Source: Pseudomonadota bacterium
GTDB taxonomy: Bacteria > Myxococcota_A > UBA9042 > GCA-2863065
Direction of reading: 5' to 3'
Assembly (NCBI GenBank): GCA_005776725.1
Contig: SXOO01000044.1
Coordinates: 1-40,505 of the forward strand
Length of the DNA: 40,505 bases
The position numbers and the translations under genes were made by a program. Below the pieces are notes generated by a model. That model had not been told where the DNA came from. It saw only the letters and a program-made list of their open reading frames with translations, and did no database searches. This document shows positions 1 to 8,966 of this stretch, in pieces; the first letter of the stretch is position 1; each line of letters starts with the position of its first letter.

Positions 1-547
1 AGAAGATCCCGCCGATGCCGCGCGTCTCCCCCCGGTGGGGCAGCGCGAAGTAGACGTCGCACCACTGCTTGAAGCGCGCGTACCACAGCGGGTCGTGCGC
101 GTTGCACACGTCGCGCAGGGTCCGATGGAAATGGACGCAGTCTTCGTCGCGCGGGTAGTACGGGGTGAGGTCCGTGCCGCCCCCCGTCCACAGCGCCGAG
201 CCGCGCTGCACGAGCCGGATGTTGGCGTGCACGGCCGGCACCCGCGGGCTGCGGGGGTGGATGACCAGCGAGAGACCGGCAGCGGAGAAGCGCGTGCCGT
301 CGCCGGGCAGCTGACCGGCGAACGCTGGATCGAGCTCGCCGTACACATGGCTCGTGTTGACGCCCGCCTTCTCGAAGACCTTGCCGCCGGCGAACACGCG
401 GGTGTGGCCACCGCCGCCGCCGTCGCGCTCCCACGGGTCCTCGATGAAGCCCACCTCGCCGCCGTCCACGGACTCGAGCGCGGAGCAGATAGCGGCTTGG
501 AGCTGGCGAAGCCAGGGGTACGCGACATCGAAGGAGGGTGACTGCAT
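1..547 (-). CDS. hemF: Aerobic coproporphyrinogen III oxidase, 5' part (runs off left edge)
   Basis: HemF uses oxygen to decarboxylate coproporphyrinogen III to protoporphyrinogen IX in heme synthesis and is cytoplasmic. Reading leftward from ATG at 547, 182 residues are visible of the usual roughly 300. Family blocks seen in order are a Gly-rich HTRVF segment (about 48-52), NTSHVYGEL (64-72), HPRSPRVPAVHANIR (97-111) with the conserved His residues, GGGTDLTPYYP (122-132), HFHRTLRDVC (139-148) and HRGETRGIGGIF at the window edge. No good Shine-Dalgarno sequence precedes the ATG. A TTGACT/TACCGA promoter-like pair ends 6 nt upstream, so the message may be leaderless (inference). The gene diverges from the thioredoxin-fold lipoprotein gene at 626. 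The C-terminus lies outside the window. Confidence 0.95.
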   Translation of the reverse strand, partial: MQSPSFDVAYPWLRQLQAAICSALESVDGGEVGFIEDPWERDGGGGGHTRVFAGGKVFEKAGVNTSHVYGELDPAFAGQLPGDGTRFSAAGLSLVIHPRSPRVPAVHANIRLVQRGSALWTGGGTDLTPYYPRDEDCVHFHRTLRDVCNAHDPLWYARFKQWCDVYFALPHRGETRGIGGIF

Positions 548-553
548 CGACCT

Positions 554-582
554 TCGGTAAACCGGACGCGGGGATGAGTCAA
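554..582 (-). promoter_or_regulatory. Candidate sigma70-type promoter of hemF
   Basis: On the minus strand TTGACT (582-577) and TACCGA (559-554) are separated by 17 bp. The hemF ATG starts 7 nt after the -10-like hexamer, where transcription would be expected to begin. The -35 is good and the -10 is weak. Confidence 0.4.
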
Positions 583-625
583 CCGACGTGGCGGGGTGGG
601 CAGGCGACCGGTAGCATCGGGCCCG

Positions 626-1753
626 ATGCGTACACTCGCCGTCGTCGTATTCCTCGCTGGCTGTGGGACCGGGCTCTCCTCGCGTGAAGAGGCGTCACCG
701 CTGCGCTCGCCCCGCCTCCCTCCCAGCGCGCGGACCGCGTCCGCCCGAGCCTCGTCCAGCGTCCACTGGCGACAGACGCTGGACGAGGCTCGGGCGGACG
801 CGGCCGACTCCGGGAAGTCGGTCTTCGTCTTCCTCACCACGAGCTGGTGCGGGCCGTGCAAACGGATGGAGGAGGCCACGTTTCACGACCCCACCGTCAC
901 GCGCGCCATGAACGCGCGCCTGGTCCCGGTGAGGCTCGACGCAGAGCGCGGCGAGGGCAAGACCCTCTGCGAACAGAACCACATCAACAGCTACCCCACC
1001 ATGATGTACCTCCAGCCGTCCGGGCCCGAGATTGACCGGGCGTTCGGCTACCACGACTCCGCGCGCATGATTCAGGTCATCGGCGACATGTTGGCCGACC
1101 GGAACACAGTCGGTGATCTCCGGCGGCGGGTGGCCAGCGCGCCTGGCGCGTTCGCGCTGCGGCAGACCCTGGCCCTGCGCCTGGCGCTCCGAGGCGACAG
1201 CGCCGAGGCGCTCCAGCACCTGGATCAGGTCTTGGCCGCCGATCCGAACGACTCGCTGGGCCTGGCGAGCCAGGCGCTGTTCACCAAGGGGCGCTACGTC
1301 CACTTCCTCAAGACCCGAAACACTGACGAGGCGCTCGCGGCGCTCGGTCAGCTCCTCGAGCGCTTCCCCAAGTCGGGGCCGGCGCGTGAAGGCGCGCTGG
1401 ACCTGGCCCGGCTGCGCATCATGCGTGGCCAGAGAGACCTCGCGGTCGCCGCGCTCACAACGATGGTCCAGGCGCTGCCGGCAGACCCCCAACGCGGGCT
1501 CGACGCCGCGATGCTCGCGCGGCAGCAGGGGCTGGACCCGCTGGCTGGCTCAGCCTGGGCCGAGCAGGCTGGCGCGAATCGAGGGGATGCGTTCCCGTTG
1601 GCGCTGGCGGCCGAGCTGGCGGAGTTGGGCAAGGACCTGCCGCGCGCGCTTCGCTTGTTGAAGCTCGCCAGGGAGAGGGCGCCCAACGACCGCGTGCTCG
1701 AGGCGGGCATCCGACGCCTCGAGGCTCAGCTGCGAGCGGGCGGGACCATCTGA
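626..1753 (+). CDS. Thioredoxin-fold lipoprotein with C-terminal TPR-like region
   Basis: This 375-residue protein starts with a lipoprotein signal (MRTLAVVVFLAGC, acylated Cys13), so it is probably membrane-anchored in the periplasm. A Thr/Ser/Ala/Arg-rich linker leads to a thioredoxin-like domain with SWCGPCK (active-site Cys pair at 75 and 78) and a cis-Pro block (NSYPTMMY). This resembles the thioredoxin_7/DUF255-like group. The C-terminal half, about 130-370, is helical with TPR-like Ala/Leu/Asp-Pro periodicity. A thiol-disulfide role is expected from the family; the partner is unknown. The ATG at 626 is chosen because the lipobox follows directly; an in-frame ATG at 596 would bury it. 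A TAGCAT -10-like hexamer (612-617) sits 8 nt upstream and there is no clear ribosome site. The linker and domain start carry a perfect 29-bp inverted repeat. Confidence 0.85.
   Translation: MRTLAVVVFLAGCGTGLSSREEASPLRSPRLPPSARTASARASSSVHWRQTLDEARADAADSGKSVFVFLTTSWCGPCKRMEEATFHDPTVTRAMNARLVPVRLDAERGEGKTLCEQNHINSYPTMMYLQPSGPEIDRAFGYHDSARMIQVIGDMLADRNTVGDLRRRVASAPGAFALRQTLALRLALRGDSAEALQHLDQVLAADPNDSLGLASQALFTKGRYVHFLKTRNTDEALAALGQLLERFPKSGPAREGALDLARLRIMRGQRDLAVAALTTMVQALPADPQRGLDAAMLARQQGLDPLAGSAWAEQAGANRGDAFPLALAAELAELGKDLPRALRLLKLARERAPNDRVLEAGIRRLEAQLRAGGTI
735..803. repeat. Perfect 29-bp inverted repeat inside a coding region
   Basis: Arms 735-763 and 775-803 are exact reverse complements over 29 bp, separated by 11 nt. 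The left arm encodes the Ala/Ser/Arg-rich linker after the lipobox; the right arm encodes the start of the thioredoxin-fold domain (TLDEARAD). In RNA it would form a very stable hairpin early in the message. The arms are checked base by base; any function is inference. Confidence 0.9.
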
Positions 1754-1809
1754 CTTCCGACTTCCGCTCGTTTTCTGCAGTTCGCTTGCTGCTTCGGGAG
1801 GCTGCTGGA

Positions 1810-2067
1810 ATGATTCGGTCGATGCGCGCTCTCGCCCTGCTCTTCGTCCTGTCCTGCGCCACTACGCCCACGACCAGCGTGGCGCCTGCCGTCACGCGCC
1901 CGTCGGACGACGCCGCTGCGGTCTTGCGGTCACTCGACCGCCTGGACGGCGAGCTCAACGCCAACGAGGCGGGTTTGAACGAACTGGAGAAGAAGGTGGA
2001 CGAGCGCCTCCCAGCCGCCGTCCCACCCGGCACCCCCAAGAAGGGGCAGAGTCAGAAGCGCGACTGA
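1810..2067 (+). CDS. Small lipoprotein of unknown function
   Basis: This 85-residue protein has a lipoprotein signal (MIRSMRALALLFVLSC, acylated Cys near 16). A Thr/Pro/Val-rich spacer is followed by a short charged heptad-like helix (about 38-67) and a Lys/Gln-rich tail. The ATG at 1810 is preferred over an in-frame ATG at 1786 because GGGAGG (1796-1801) sits 8 nt before it and the signal peptide then starts normally. It lies 56 nt after the thioredoxin-fold lipoprotein and may share its transcript. No known family is recognised; the helix and lipid anchor loosely recall Lpp-like or entericidin-like small envelope lipoproteins, which is a guess. Confidence 0.65.
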   Translation: MIRSMRALALLFVLSCATTPTTSVAPAVTRPSDDAAAVLRSLDRLDGELNANEAGLNELEKKVDERLPAAVPPGTPKKGQSQKRD

Positions 2068-2189
2068 GCGCGGCAGAACGCAGGCGAACACGTCGTCTAT
2101 TCCGAAGCCTCTGTAGCGGCGGCCTTCTGGTCCGCAGCGCCTTGCGGCTGGGCCTTCCTCCCGGCGTGCCACTGCGCCAACGCGCCGCC

Positions 2190-3947
2190 CTAGTTCGTGG
2201 CGGGGCGCACGTCCACGAGGCGTAGCTGCAACGTCAGTTGTCCCTGCCAGTCGTTGAACTCGGGCTTGTAGGCGATGTCGATGAGCTCGCCCACGTTCGG
2301 GCAGCGCTCCCCCGCGCGGAACGCCACCGCGGGAAGGGTGAGCCCGTCGTGCCCCAGCTCCAGGCGGAAGTGCTCTCCGGTCTGGCCGACCGGACGGCGC
2401 CGGACGACCCGCACCCCTCTGGTGAGGAACGCCGGCTCGGGGTTCCCCGCGCCGAACGGTGCGAGGAGGTGCAGGTGCTCTAGCAGCTCGGTGGTGACGC
2501 GCCCGAATGAGAGCTCGTCGTCCAGCGTGAGCGTGGGCGTGAGCGACTCCTTGGGCGTTAGCGCTTCAGCGGCGCGAACGAACGCTTCCCGGAACGCCGG
2601 GAGGTTCTCCGGCGCGATCGTCACGCCCGCGGCGTGCGCGTGACCCCCGAACTGGATGAGGTGCTCGGCGCAGCGCTCGAGCCCGGCCAGCACGTCGAAG
2701 CCCGAGATCGAGCGCAGGCTCCCCTTGCCCACCCCGTCGACCAGCGCGATCACCGCGCAAGGACGGTGGAACCGCTCGACCACACGCGCGGCCACGATCC
2801 CGGCGACCCCGGCGTGCCACCCCGGATCCCAAAGAACATACGCAGCTGCCGACTCACCCTGTTGCTCCAGGGCCTGGGCGAGCGCCGACTTCTCGATGGT
2901 CTCCTGGATCCCGCGGCGCTCGGTGTTCTCTGCGTCGAGGCCCTGCGCGATCGCGAACGCCGCTTCGCCATCGTCGGTGGTGAGCAGCTCGAAGCACTTC
3001 ATGGGCGAAGAGAGTCGGCCAGCGGCGTTGAGGCGCGGGGCCACCTGGAACGCCACCGCGGACGCCGTGACTGACTTCTGCCCCAGCGCCACGGCGCGGA
3101 GCGCGCGAAGCCCGGCCCGTCGGTCCGCGGCGAAACGGACGAGGCCGTGCGCGGTGAGGATGCGGTTGATCCCCCGCAGTGGCACGAGGTCGGCGATCGT
3201 CCCGATGGCAGCAAAGGGGAGCAGGTCCCGAACGTCTGGCTCCGGGGTCTCGAGGAAAGCGCCCCGCGCGCGCAGCTCGGCTCGGAGCGCCATGGCCAGG
3301 TGAAAGGCCAGCCCTGCCGCGCAGAGCTCCTTGAACCCGAACGTGCACTCCGGGTGGTGCGGGTTGATGATGACGCTGGCGTCGGGCAGGGGGCCGCTGG
3401 GCAGGCGGTGGTGGTCTACGATAATCACGTCGGCCCCGAGATCCCGCGCGACCTTCACGGCGCCCACTGCCGTGATGCCGCAGTCCACGGTGATGATCAG
3501 GCGCGCGCCGGCCGTGACCAGGTCGTTGACCCGATCCGGGTTGAGGCCGTAGCCGTCGCGGAACCGGTCAGGGAGGAAGACGGAGACCTTTGCGCCCACC
3601 GCGCTGAGGAACCGGAACAACGTGCTGGAGGCCGTCATGCCGTCCACGTCGTAGTCGCCATAGACCACGATGGGCTCCTCGCGCTGCATGACGGCGAGGA
3701 TGAGCTGCACGGCGGGGTCCATCCCACGGAGGCCGGACGGCGACAGGAGGTCGGTTAGCCGCGGCTGCAGGAAGGTGCGAGCGGCGTCCGCCGTGGTGAT
3801 TCCACGAGCAAGCAGGAGATGGGCGATGGGCTCGGAGAGCCCGGAGGCCTCGGCTAGGACGCGGGTCGCGTCCGCGTCGCGCTGCCGAACTCTCCAGGCG
3901 CGCGGGACGGCATGGAGGCTCTGCGTTGGCGCGGAGGGGGCGCTCAC
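2190..3947 (-). CDS. recJ: Single-stranded-DNA-specific exonuclease RecJ
   Basis: RecJ is a 5'-3' single-strand DNA exonuclease used in recombination and mismatch or base-excision repair. From the GTG at 3947 the protein has 585 residues, normal for the family. DHH-superfamily motifs are visible: DYDVDG (98-103), VDCG (154-157), DHH (178-180), the WHAGVAGIVAARV segment near 376-388, and the DHHA1 motif GGHAHAAG (434-441). The C-terminal OB-like region follows. The reading frame stays open further upstream into secF, but homology starts only near here. The GTG overlaps the secF stop in a GTGA arrangement, so translation is probably coupled. It is the last gene of the queA-tgt-yajC-secD-secF-recJ cluster and converges on the small lipoprotein gene across a 122-nt gap with no obvious terminator. 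Confidence 0.95.
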   Translation of the reverse strand: MSAPSAPTQSLHAVPRAWRVRQRDADATRVLAEASGLSEPIAHLLLARGITTADAARTFLQPRLTDLLSPSGLRGMDPAVQLILAVMQREEPIVVYGDYDVDGMTASSTLFRFLSAVGAKVSVFLPDRFRDGYGLNPDRVNDLVTAGARLIITVDCGITAVGAVKVARDLGADVIIVDHHRLPSGPLPDASVIINPHHPECTFGFKELCAAGLAFHLAMALRAELRARGAFLETPEPDVRDLLPFAAIGTIADLVPLRGINRILTAHGLVRFAADRRAGLRALRAVALGQKSVTASAVAFQVAPRLNAAGRLSSPMKCFELLTTDDGEAAFAIAQGLDAENTERRGIQETIEKSALAQALEQQGESAAAYVLWDPGWHAGVAGIVAARVVERFHRPCAVIALVDGVGKGSLRSISGFDVLAGLERCAEHLIQFGGHAHAAGVTIAPENLPAFREAFVRAAEALTPKESLTPTLTLDDELSFGRVTTELLEHLHLLAPFGAGNPEPAFLTRGVRVVRRRPVGQTGEHFRLELGHDGLTLPAVAFRAGERCPNVGELIDIAYKPEFNDWQGQLTLQLRLVDVRPATN

Positions 3948-5323
3948 GCCGCGGCGGAGCTGGTCGACCCCGGACCGGCGAGCGCGCGGGCACGGCGCGC
4001 GGCGAGCCAGTTCTCGATGTAGATCGTGAAGGGCACCGCGACGGCGATGGACGAGTAGGTGCCGACGATGATGCCGAAGGTGAGCGCGAAGGCGAAGTCT
4101 GCGATGAGCCCGCCGCCCAGCGCCATGAGCGCGCACGTGACGAGCAGGGCCGAGCCGCCTGTGAGGACCGTGCGGCTGAGTGTCTCGTTGATCGAGATGT
4201 CGATCAGGCGCGAGAGATCCATGCCCTTCAGCTTCTCCTGGTTCTCTCGGATACGGTCGTACACCACGATCGTGTCGTTGATGGAGTACCCGATGATCGT
4301 GAGGATGGCGGACACGATCGGCAGCGTGAACTTGAGGCCCGCCAGCGAGAACACGCCCAGCGTGATGAACGCGTCGTGGACCAGCGAGATGACGGCGCCC
4401 GGACCGAAGCGGAAGTCGAACCGGAGCCCCACGTAGATCACGATGCCGATGATGGCGTAGATGAGCGCGAGGATGCCCTTGGCGAAGAGGTCGGCGCCCA
4501 CGCTGGCGCTGACGGCGGTGGCCGACTCGACCTCGACCTTGTCGGCTCCGAACTGCTTCGTGAGCGCCGCCTCGAGGTCCGTCTGGATCTGCTGGAGGCT
4601 CACTGTGAAGACCCGGTCGGTCCGCGTCGCGAGCGCCGCGGCCTTCTTTGCGTCGTGCGCGCTCTTGGCCTGATCGTAGTCGTCGTCCGGGATCTTCTCG
4701 CCGGCCTTCTCACGCTCCACGAACGTGAGGTTGTAGTCCTTGAAGAACGCCATATCGAAGGCCTGCTCCTCGTCGGAGACCAGCTCGACGTCCTTGAAGC
4801 CGAGGCCACCCAGCGTGTCGGACAGCGCCTTCTTGGTGGCGTTGACCGGGGCAGGCTGCGCGAGGACGACGATGAACTTGTCCGTCTCTTCGGGACGGTC
4901 GATCCGCTCGGCACCGACGGCCTTCTTCATGGCCTCGCTGACCGCGGTGGCCCGCTCCGGCGTGAGCAGCGACGTGAGCTCCGTGTAGATCTGGAACTTC
5001 TGGACCGCCTCGCCCTTCGAGTTCACGTCGCCGACGTTGAACGTCTGGACCTCGATCTGGCCGGGGTCGGTGCCGAGGCGCTCCTTGATCAGCGCGCCGA
5101 CGGCGTCACGGATGCCGTCCGCCGAAGCGTTGGCGTCCGTCTTGAACGCGGCGATGACCTTGGTGCCACCCTTGAAGTCGATGCCCAGATCCAGCCCGCG
5201 CACCGAGAGCGAGAGGATCGAGACCAGCGTGAGCAGGCCGCTGAAGAGCATGAAGCGGTTGGCATTGGCCATCCACGGAAAGGACACGCCCGGCTTGATG
5301 GGCTCTCTGAAGGCAGGTCGCAT
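3944..5323 (-). CDS. secF: Protein translocase subunit SecF
   Basis: SecF works with SecD and YajC at the SecYEG channel, using the proton gradient to help pull secreted proteins across the inner membrane. TM1 lies near 24-42, followed by the GLDLGIDFKGGT block (43-54). The family signature NDTIVVYDRIREN (349-361), INETLSRTVLTGG (378-390) and five further TM segments occupy about 278-440. At 459 residues it is clearly longer than E. coli SecF (323). The excess is in the first periplasmic loop, about 55-275, which holds charged Lys/Asp/Glu-rich sequence (about 200-240). ATG at 5323 follows secD by 24 nt, with GGAG about 10 nt upstream. The stop overlaps the recJ GTG by 4 nt. Confidence 0.96.
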   Translation of the reverse strand: MRPAFREPIKPGVSFPWMANANRFMLFSGLLTLVSILSLSVRGLDLGIDFKGGTKVIAAFKTDANASADGIRDAVGALIKERLGTDPGQIEVQTFNVGDVNSKGEAVQKFQIYTELTSLLTPERATAVSEAMKKAVGAERIDRPEETDKFIVVLAQPAPVNATKKALSDTLGGLGFKDVELVSDEEQAFDMAFFKDYNLTFVEREKAGEKIPDDDYDQAKSAHDAKKAAALATRTDRVFTVSLQQIQTDLEAALTKQFGADKVEVESATAVSASVGADLFAKGILALIYAIIGIVIYVGLRFDFRFGPGAVISLVHDAFITLGVFSLAGLKFTLPIVSAILTIIGYSINDTIVVYDRIRENQEKLKGMDLSRLIDISINETLSRTVLTGGSALLVTCALMALGGGLIADFAFALTFGIIVGTYSSIAVAVPFTIYIENWLAARRARALAGPGSTSSAAA

Positions 5324-5347
5324 GGGGAACGTTCTCCGCTTCGGGTC

Positions 5348-7207
5348 TTAGATGCTCACGTAGTCCCACTTCTTGGTGACTACCAACCACTCGAACACCA
5401 TGCGGGTCACGACGACCGCGGTGAACATCGTGGTGGCAATCCCCGCGAGAAGGGTGACCGCGAAGCCGTAGATGGGGCCGGTGGTGTAAACCAGCATGAT
5501 GAACCCGGCGAGAGCCGTGGTGAGGTTGGAGTCGAAGATGGTCCAGAAGGCTCGGTTGTAGCCCTGGTCGAGCGCCGCTCGGAAGCTCTTCCCAGCCCGG
5601 AGCTCTTCCCGGATTCGTTCGTTGATGAGCACGTTGGCATCTACGGCCATACCCACCGTGAGCACCATACCCGCGATACCCGGGAGGGTGAGCGTGGCGT
5701 TGAAGGCCACCATCAGGGCGATGAGCAGGATGATGTTCACGAGGACGCCGACCATCGCGATGGTCCCCGCCAGCCGGTAGATGTAGATCATGTAGAGGAC
5801 CACCAAGCCGGCGCCCACGATGAACGAGATGACCCCGTTCCGGATCGAGGCGTGGCCAAGCGAGGGCCCGACCGAGTGGTCGTGCACCTTGTGGACCGGC
5901 GCGCTGTAGGCGCCCGTGGTGAGCACCGTCACGAGCGCGTTGGCGTCCGCGGTGGCCTCGGAGCTGGCCGTGCGGCCGAGCGTGATCTTGCAGCGCCCGC
6001 CGAGGATCGGCTCGCTGATGTTCGGAGCCGACTTCACCTCGTCGTCCAGCATGATCGCGAGCTGCTTGTCGACGTTCTCCTGGGTCAGCTCGCCGAAGTC
6101 CTCGGCGCCCTGGCTGTCGAAGTCTACGCTCACGTACGGCTCGCCGGTGGTCTCGTAGGCCACCATGGCGCGGGTGATCTTGTCGCCGCCCACCGAGATG
6201 GACCGCTCCTTGCCGCTGTTGGCGCCGACGCGCATGTTGCGGACCACGTAGATGGCCTGCCAGCCCTTGGAGATGTCCTTGTTGGTGGCGGGGTCCTTCT
6301 CCATGAGCTCTTGGAAGCCGACCATGTGGTCCTGATCCAGGAGAGCCGGCTGGGCCTTCGCCGCGCGCTGCTCGTCCACCCACCGGAAGAAAGACAGCAG
6401 CTCGCTCTTGCGCGTGGCCGTGAGGGCGCCGCTCTCGAGCTTGAGCGTGTTGACCTTGCCCTGGTTCGCGGCGCCGTAGGCGTCGAGGTCGGCCTTCAGG
6501 CCGCCGAACGGCGAGCCCTGACCGACGAGCCGGAACGCCAGCTGGGCCGTCTGGCCGACCATGCCGCGCACCAGGTTCATCTTGGACCGCTCCACGCCGG
6601 GGAGCTGGATGTCGATGTCGGCGTCGCCTGCGCGCCGGACATCGGGCTCGACCAGACCGAACGCGCTGATGCGCTTCCGGATGATGTCGAGGGTCTGCGT
6701 GATGATCTCGTCCTTGAGCCGCGTGGACTCGTCGGGGCGGAGCACGAGCTCGATGCTGTCTGCGGTGGTGGAGCCCTTGCCGTACTTGGGGTCGACCCAG
6801 CGCGCAATGAAGTCGTCGTCCACCGCGGCGATCGCTGCGCTGGTCTCAGCGCCCAGCGTGAGCCGCGCGGTGGTGTAGTCGATGCGCTCGATCTTGACGT
6901 CGGCGCGGAGGCGCTCGACCTCTTTCGCGTCGACCCCCTCCTGGTCCTCGAGCTTGCCCAGCTTCTGCAGGATCATCCGGTCGCGGAGCAGGGTGGCGAG
7001 CTTGCCCGTGTTGTCGCCGATCGACCGCTTGTAGTCGACGGTGTACCGGAGCTCGAGGCCGCCCTGAAGGTCCAGCCCGAAGGCCAGGCGCTTCCAATCG
7101 GAGAAGACGGCGAGATCGCCGAGGCCGAGCGAGGGCAGGGCGTAGATGATGGCGAGCACGGTGACGGTGAACGTCGTGATCGCCTTCCAGTTGCGCTTCT
7201 TGTTCAT
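5348..7207 (-). CDS. secD: Protein translocase subunit SecD
   Basis: SecD is the larger partner of SecF in the proton-driven accessory complex of the Sec translocon. The 619-residue length matches E. coli SecD (615). It shows a first TM segment (about 8-28), the GLDLQGG block (44-50), a large periplasmic P1 region, and a C-terminal block of five TM segments containing GMAVDANVLINERIREEL, the SecD/SecF family signature. ATG at 7207 has GGAG 7 nt upstream. The gene follows yajC by only 12 nt, so yajC, secD and secF are certainly one transcript. Confidence 0.97.
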   Translation of the reverse strand: MNKKRNWKAITTFTVTVLAIIYALPSLGLGDLAVFSDWKRLAFGLDLQGGLELRYTVDYKRSIGDNTGKLATLLRDRMILQKLGKLEDQEGVDAKEVERLRADVKIERIDYTTARLTLGAETSAAIAAVDDDFIARWVDPKYGKGSTTADSIELVLRPDESTRLKDEIITQTLDIIRKRISAFGLVEPDVRRAGDADIDIQLPGVERSKMNLVRGMVGQTAQLAFRLVGQGSPFGGLKADLDAYGAANQGKVNTLKLESGALTATRKSELLSFFRWVDEQRAAKAQPALLDQDHMVGFQELMEKDPATNKDISKGWQAIYVVRNMRVGANSGKERSISVGGDKITRAMVAYETTGEPYVSVDFDSQGAEDFGELTQENVDKQLAIMLDDEVKSAPNISEPILGGRCKITLGRTASSEATADANALVTVLTTGAYSAPVHKVHDHSVGPSLGHASIRNGVISFIVGAGLVVLYMIYIYRLAGTIAMVGVLVNIILLIALMVAFNATLTLPGIAGMVLTVGMAVDANVLINERIREELRAGKSFRAALDQGYNRAFWTIFDSNLTTALAGFIMLVYTTGPIYGFAVTLLAGIATTMFTAVVVTRMVFEWLVVTKKWDYVSI

Positions 7208-7219
7208 CTGACGCTCCGC

Positions 7220-7696
7220 CTACTTGGCCGGCTGGGGTTTGGCATCGGGCGCCGACTTGGCGGCGGCCGGCTCACCGACCTTCTTGCCCACTTGCGACTT
7301 GAGCACCCGGATCCGGGTGTCTTTGGCGATCTCAACGACGACCGCCTGGTTCTCTTCGTCGAAGCCCGTGATCTTGCCGAAGATGCCCGCGTTGGTGAGC
7401 ACCTGGTCGCCTGGCTTCAGGCTCTCGAGCAGCGCCTTGTGCTCCTTCGCCTGCTTGTTCTGCGGCCGAATGATGAAGAGCCAGAAGAACAGGCCCATCG
7501 CCGCGATCGGGAGCAGCATGCCGAGCGCGCCGGGGCTCTGCGGGGGGGCGGCCTCGGAGGTGACCGGGGCCGCAGCACCCGTAGCACCCGCAGCGGGGGC
7601 CGCGGCGGGCTTGGCGCCCGGGATCTCGGCCTGGGCCCACGCGGGGCTGGAGGTCAGGAGGACGAAGGCAGCCAGGGTGGCGCCGAGCCAGGACAT
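7220..7696 (-). CDS. yajC: Preprotein translocase subunit YajC, with extended N-terminus
   Basis: YajC is a small inner-membrane companion of SecDF. The core is typical: one TM segment (about 58-76) ending in RPQNKQAKEH, then the soluble LKPGDQVLTNAGIFGKI and IRVLKSQV blocks. The protein has 158 residues against about 110 in E. coli. The additions are an N-terminal signal-peptide-like segment (MSWLGATLAAFVLLTSSPAWA), an Ala/Pro-rich linker (about 25-55) and an Ala/Lys/Pro tail. The extra hydrophobic start could be cleaved or act as a second TM segment, which would change topology (inference). ATG at 7696 has AGAGG just upstream. A candidate internal promoter lies in the 85-nt gap after tgt. 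Confidence 0.92.
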   Translation of the reverse strand: MSWLGATLAAFVLLTSSPAWAQAEIPGAKPAAAPAAGATGAAAPVTSEAAPPQSPGALGMLLPIAAMGLFFWLFIIRPQNKQAKEHKALLESLKPGDQVLTNAGIFGKITGFDEENQAVVVEIAKDTRIRVLKSQVGKKVGEPAAAKSAPDAKPQPAK

Positions 7697-7756
7697 GATC
7701 AGAACCTCTTGAGTTTACTCCGATTTTTCGGCGGTGGCCGGAAAATTGGGTGCGTA

Positions 7757-7781
7757 CGGATACCACCGGGGGGCACCCGGG

Positions 7782-7785
<4 letters not shown>
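7757..7785 (-). promoter_or_regulatory. Candidate internal promoter for yajC-secD-secF-recJ
   Basis: On the minus strand TTGACC (7785-7780) and TATCCG (7762-7757) are 17 bp apart, in the gap between the tgt stop and yajC. It would give a leader of about 55 nt. This is a pattern match by eye only. Confidence 0.4.

Positions 7786-8953
<1,168 letters not shown>

Positions 8954-8966
<13 letters not shown>

Noticed and set aside
2068..2189. A small gene or terminator between the small lipoprotein and recJ genes
   Set aside because: Short frames lack ribosome sites and the only hairpin is 5 bp without a T-run.
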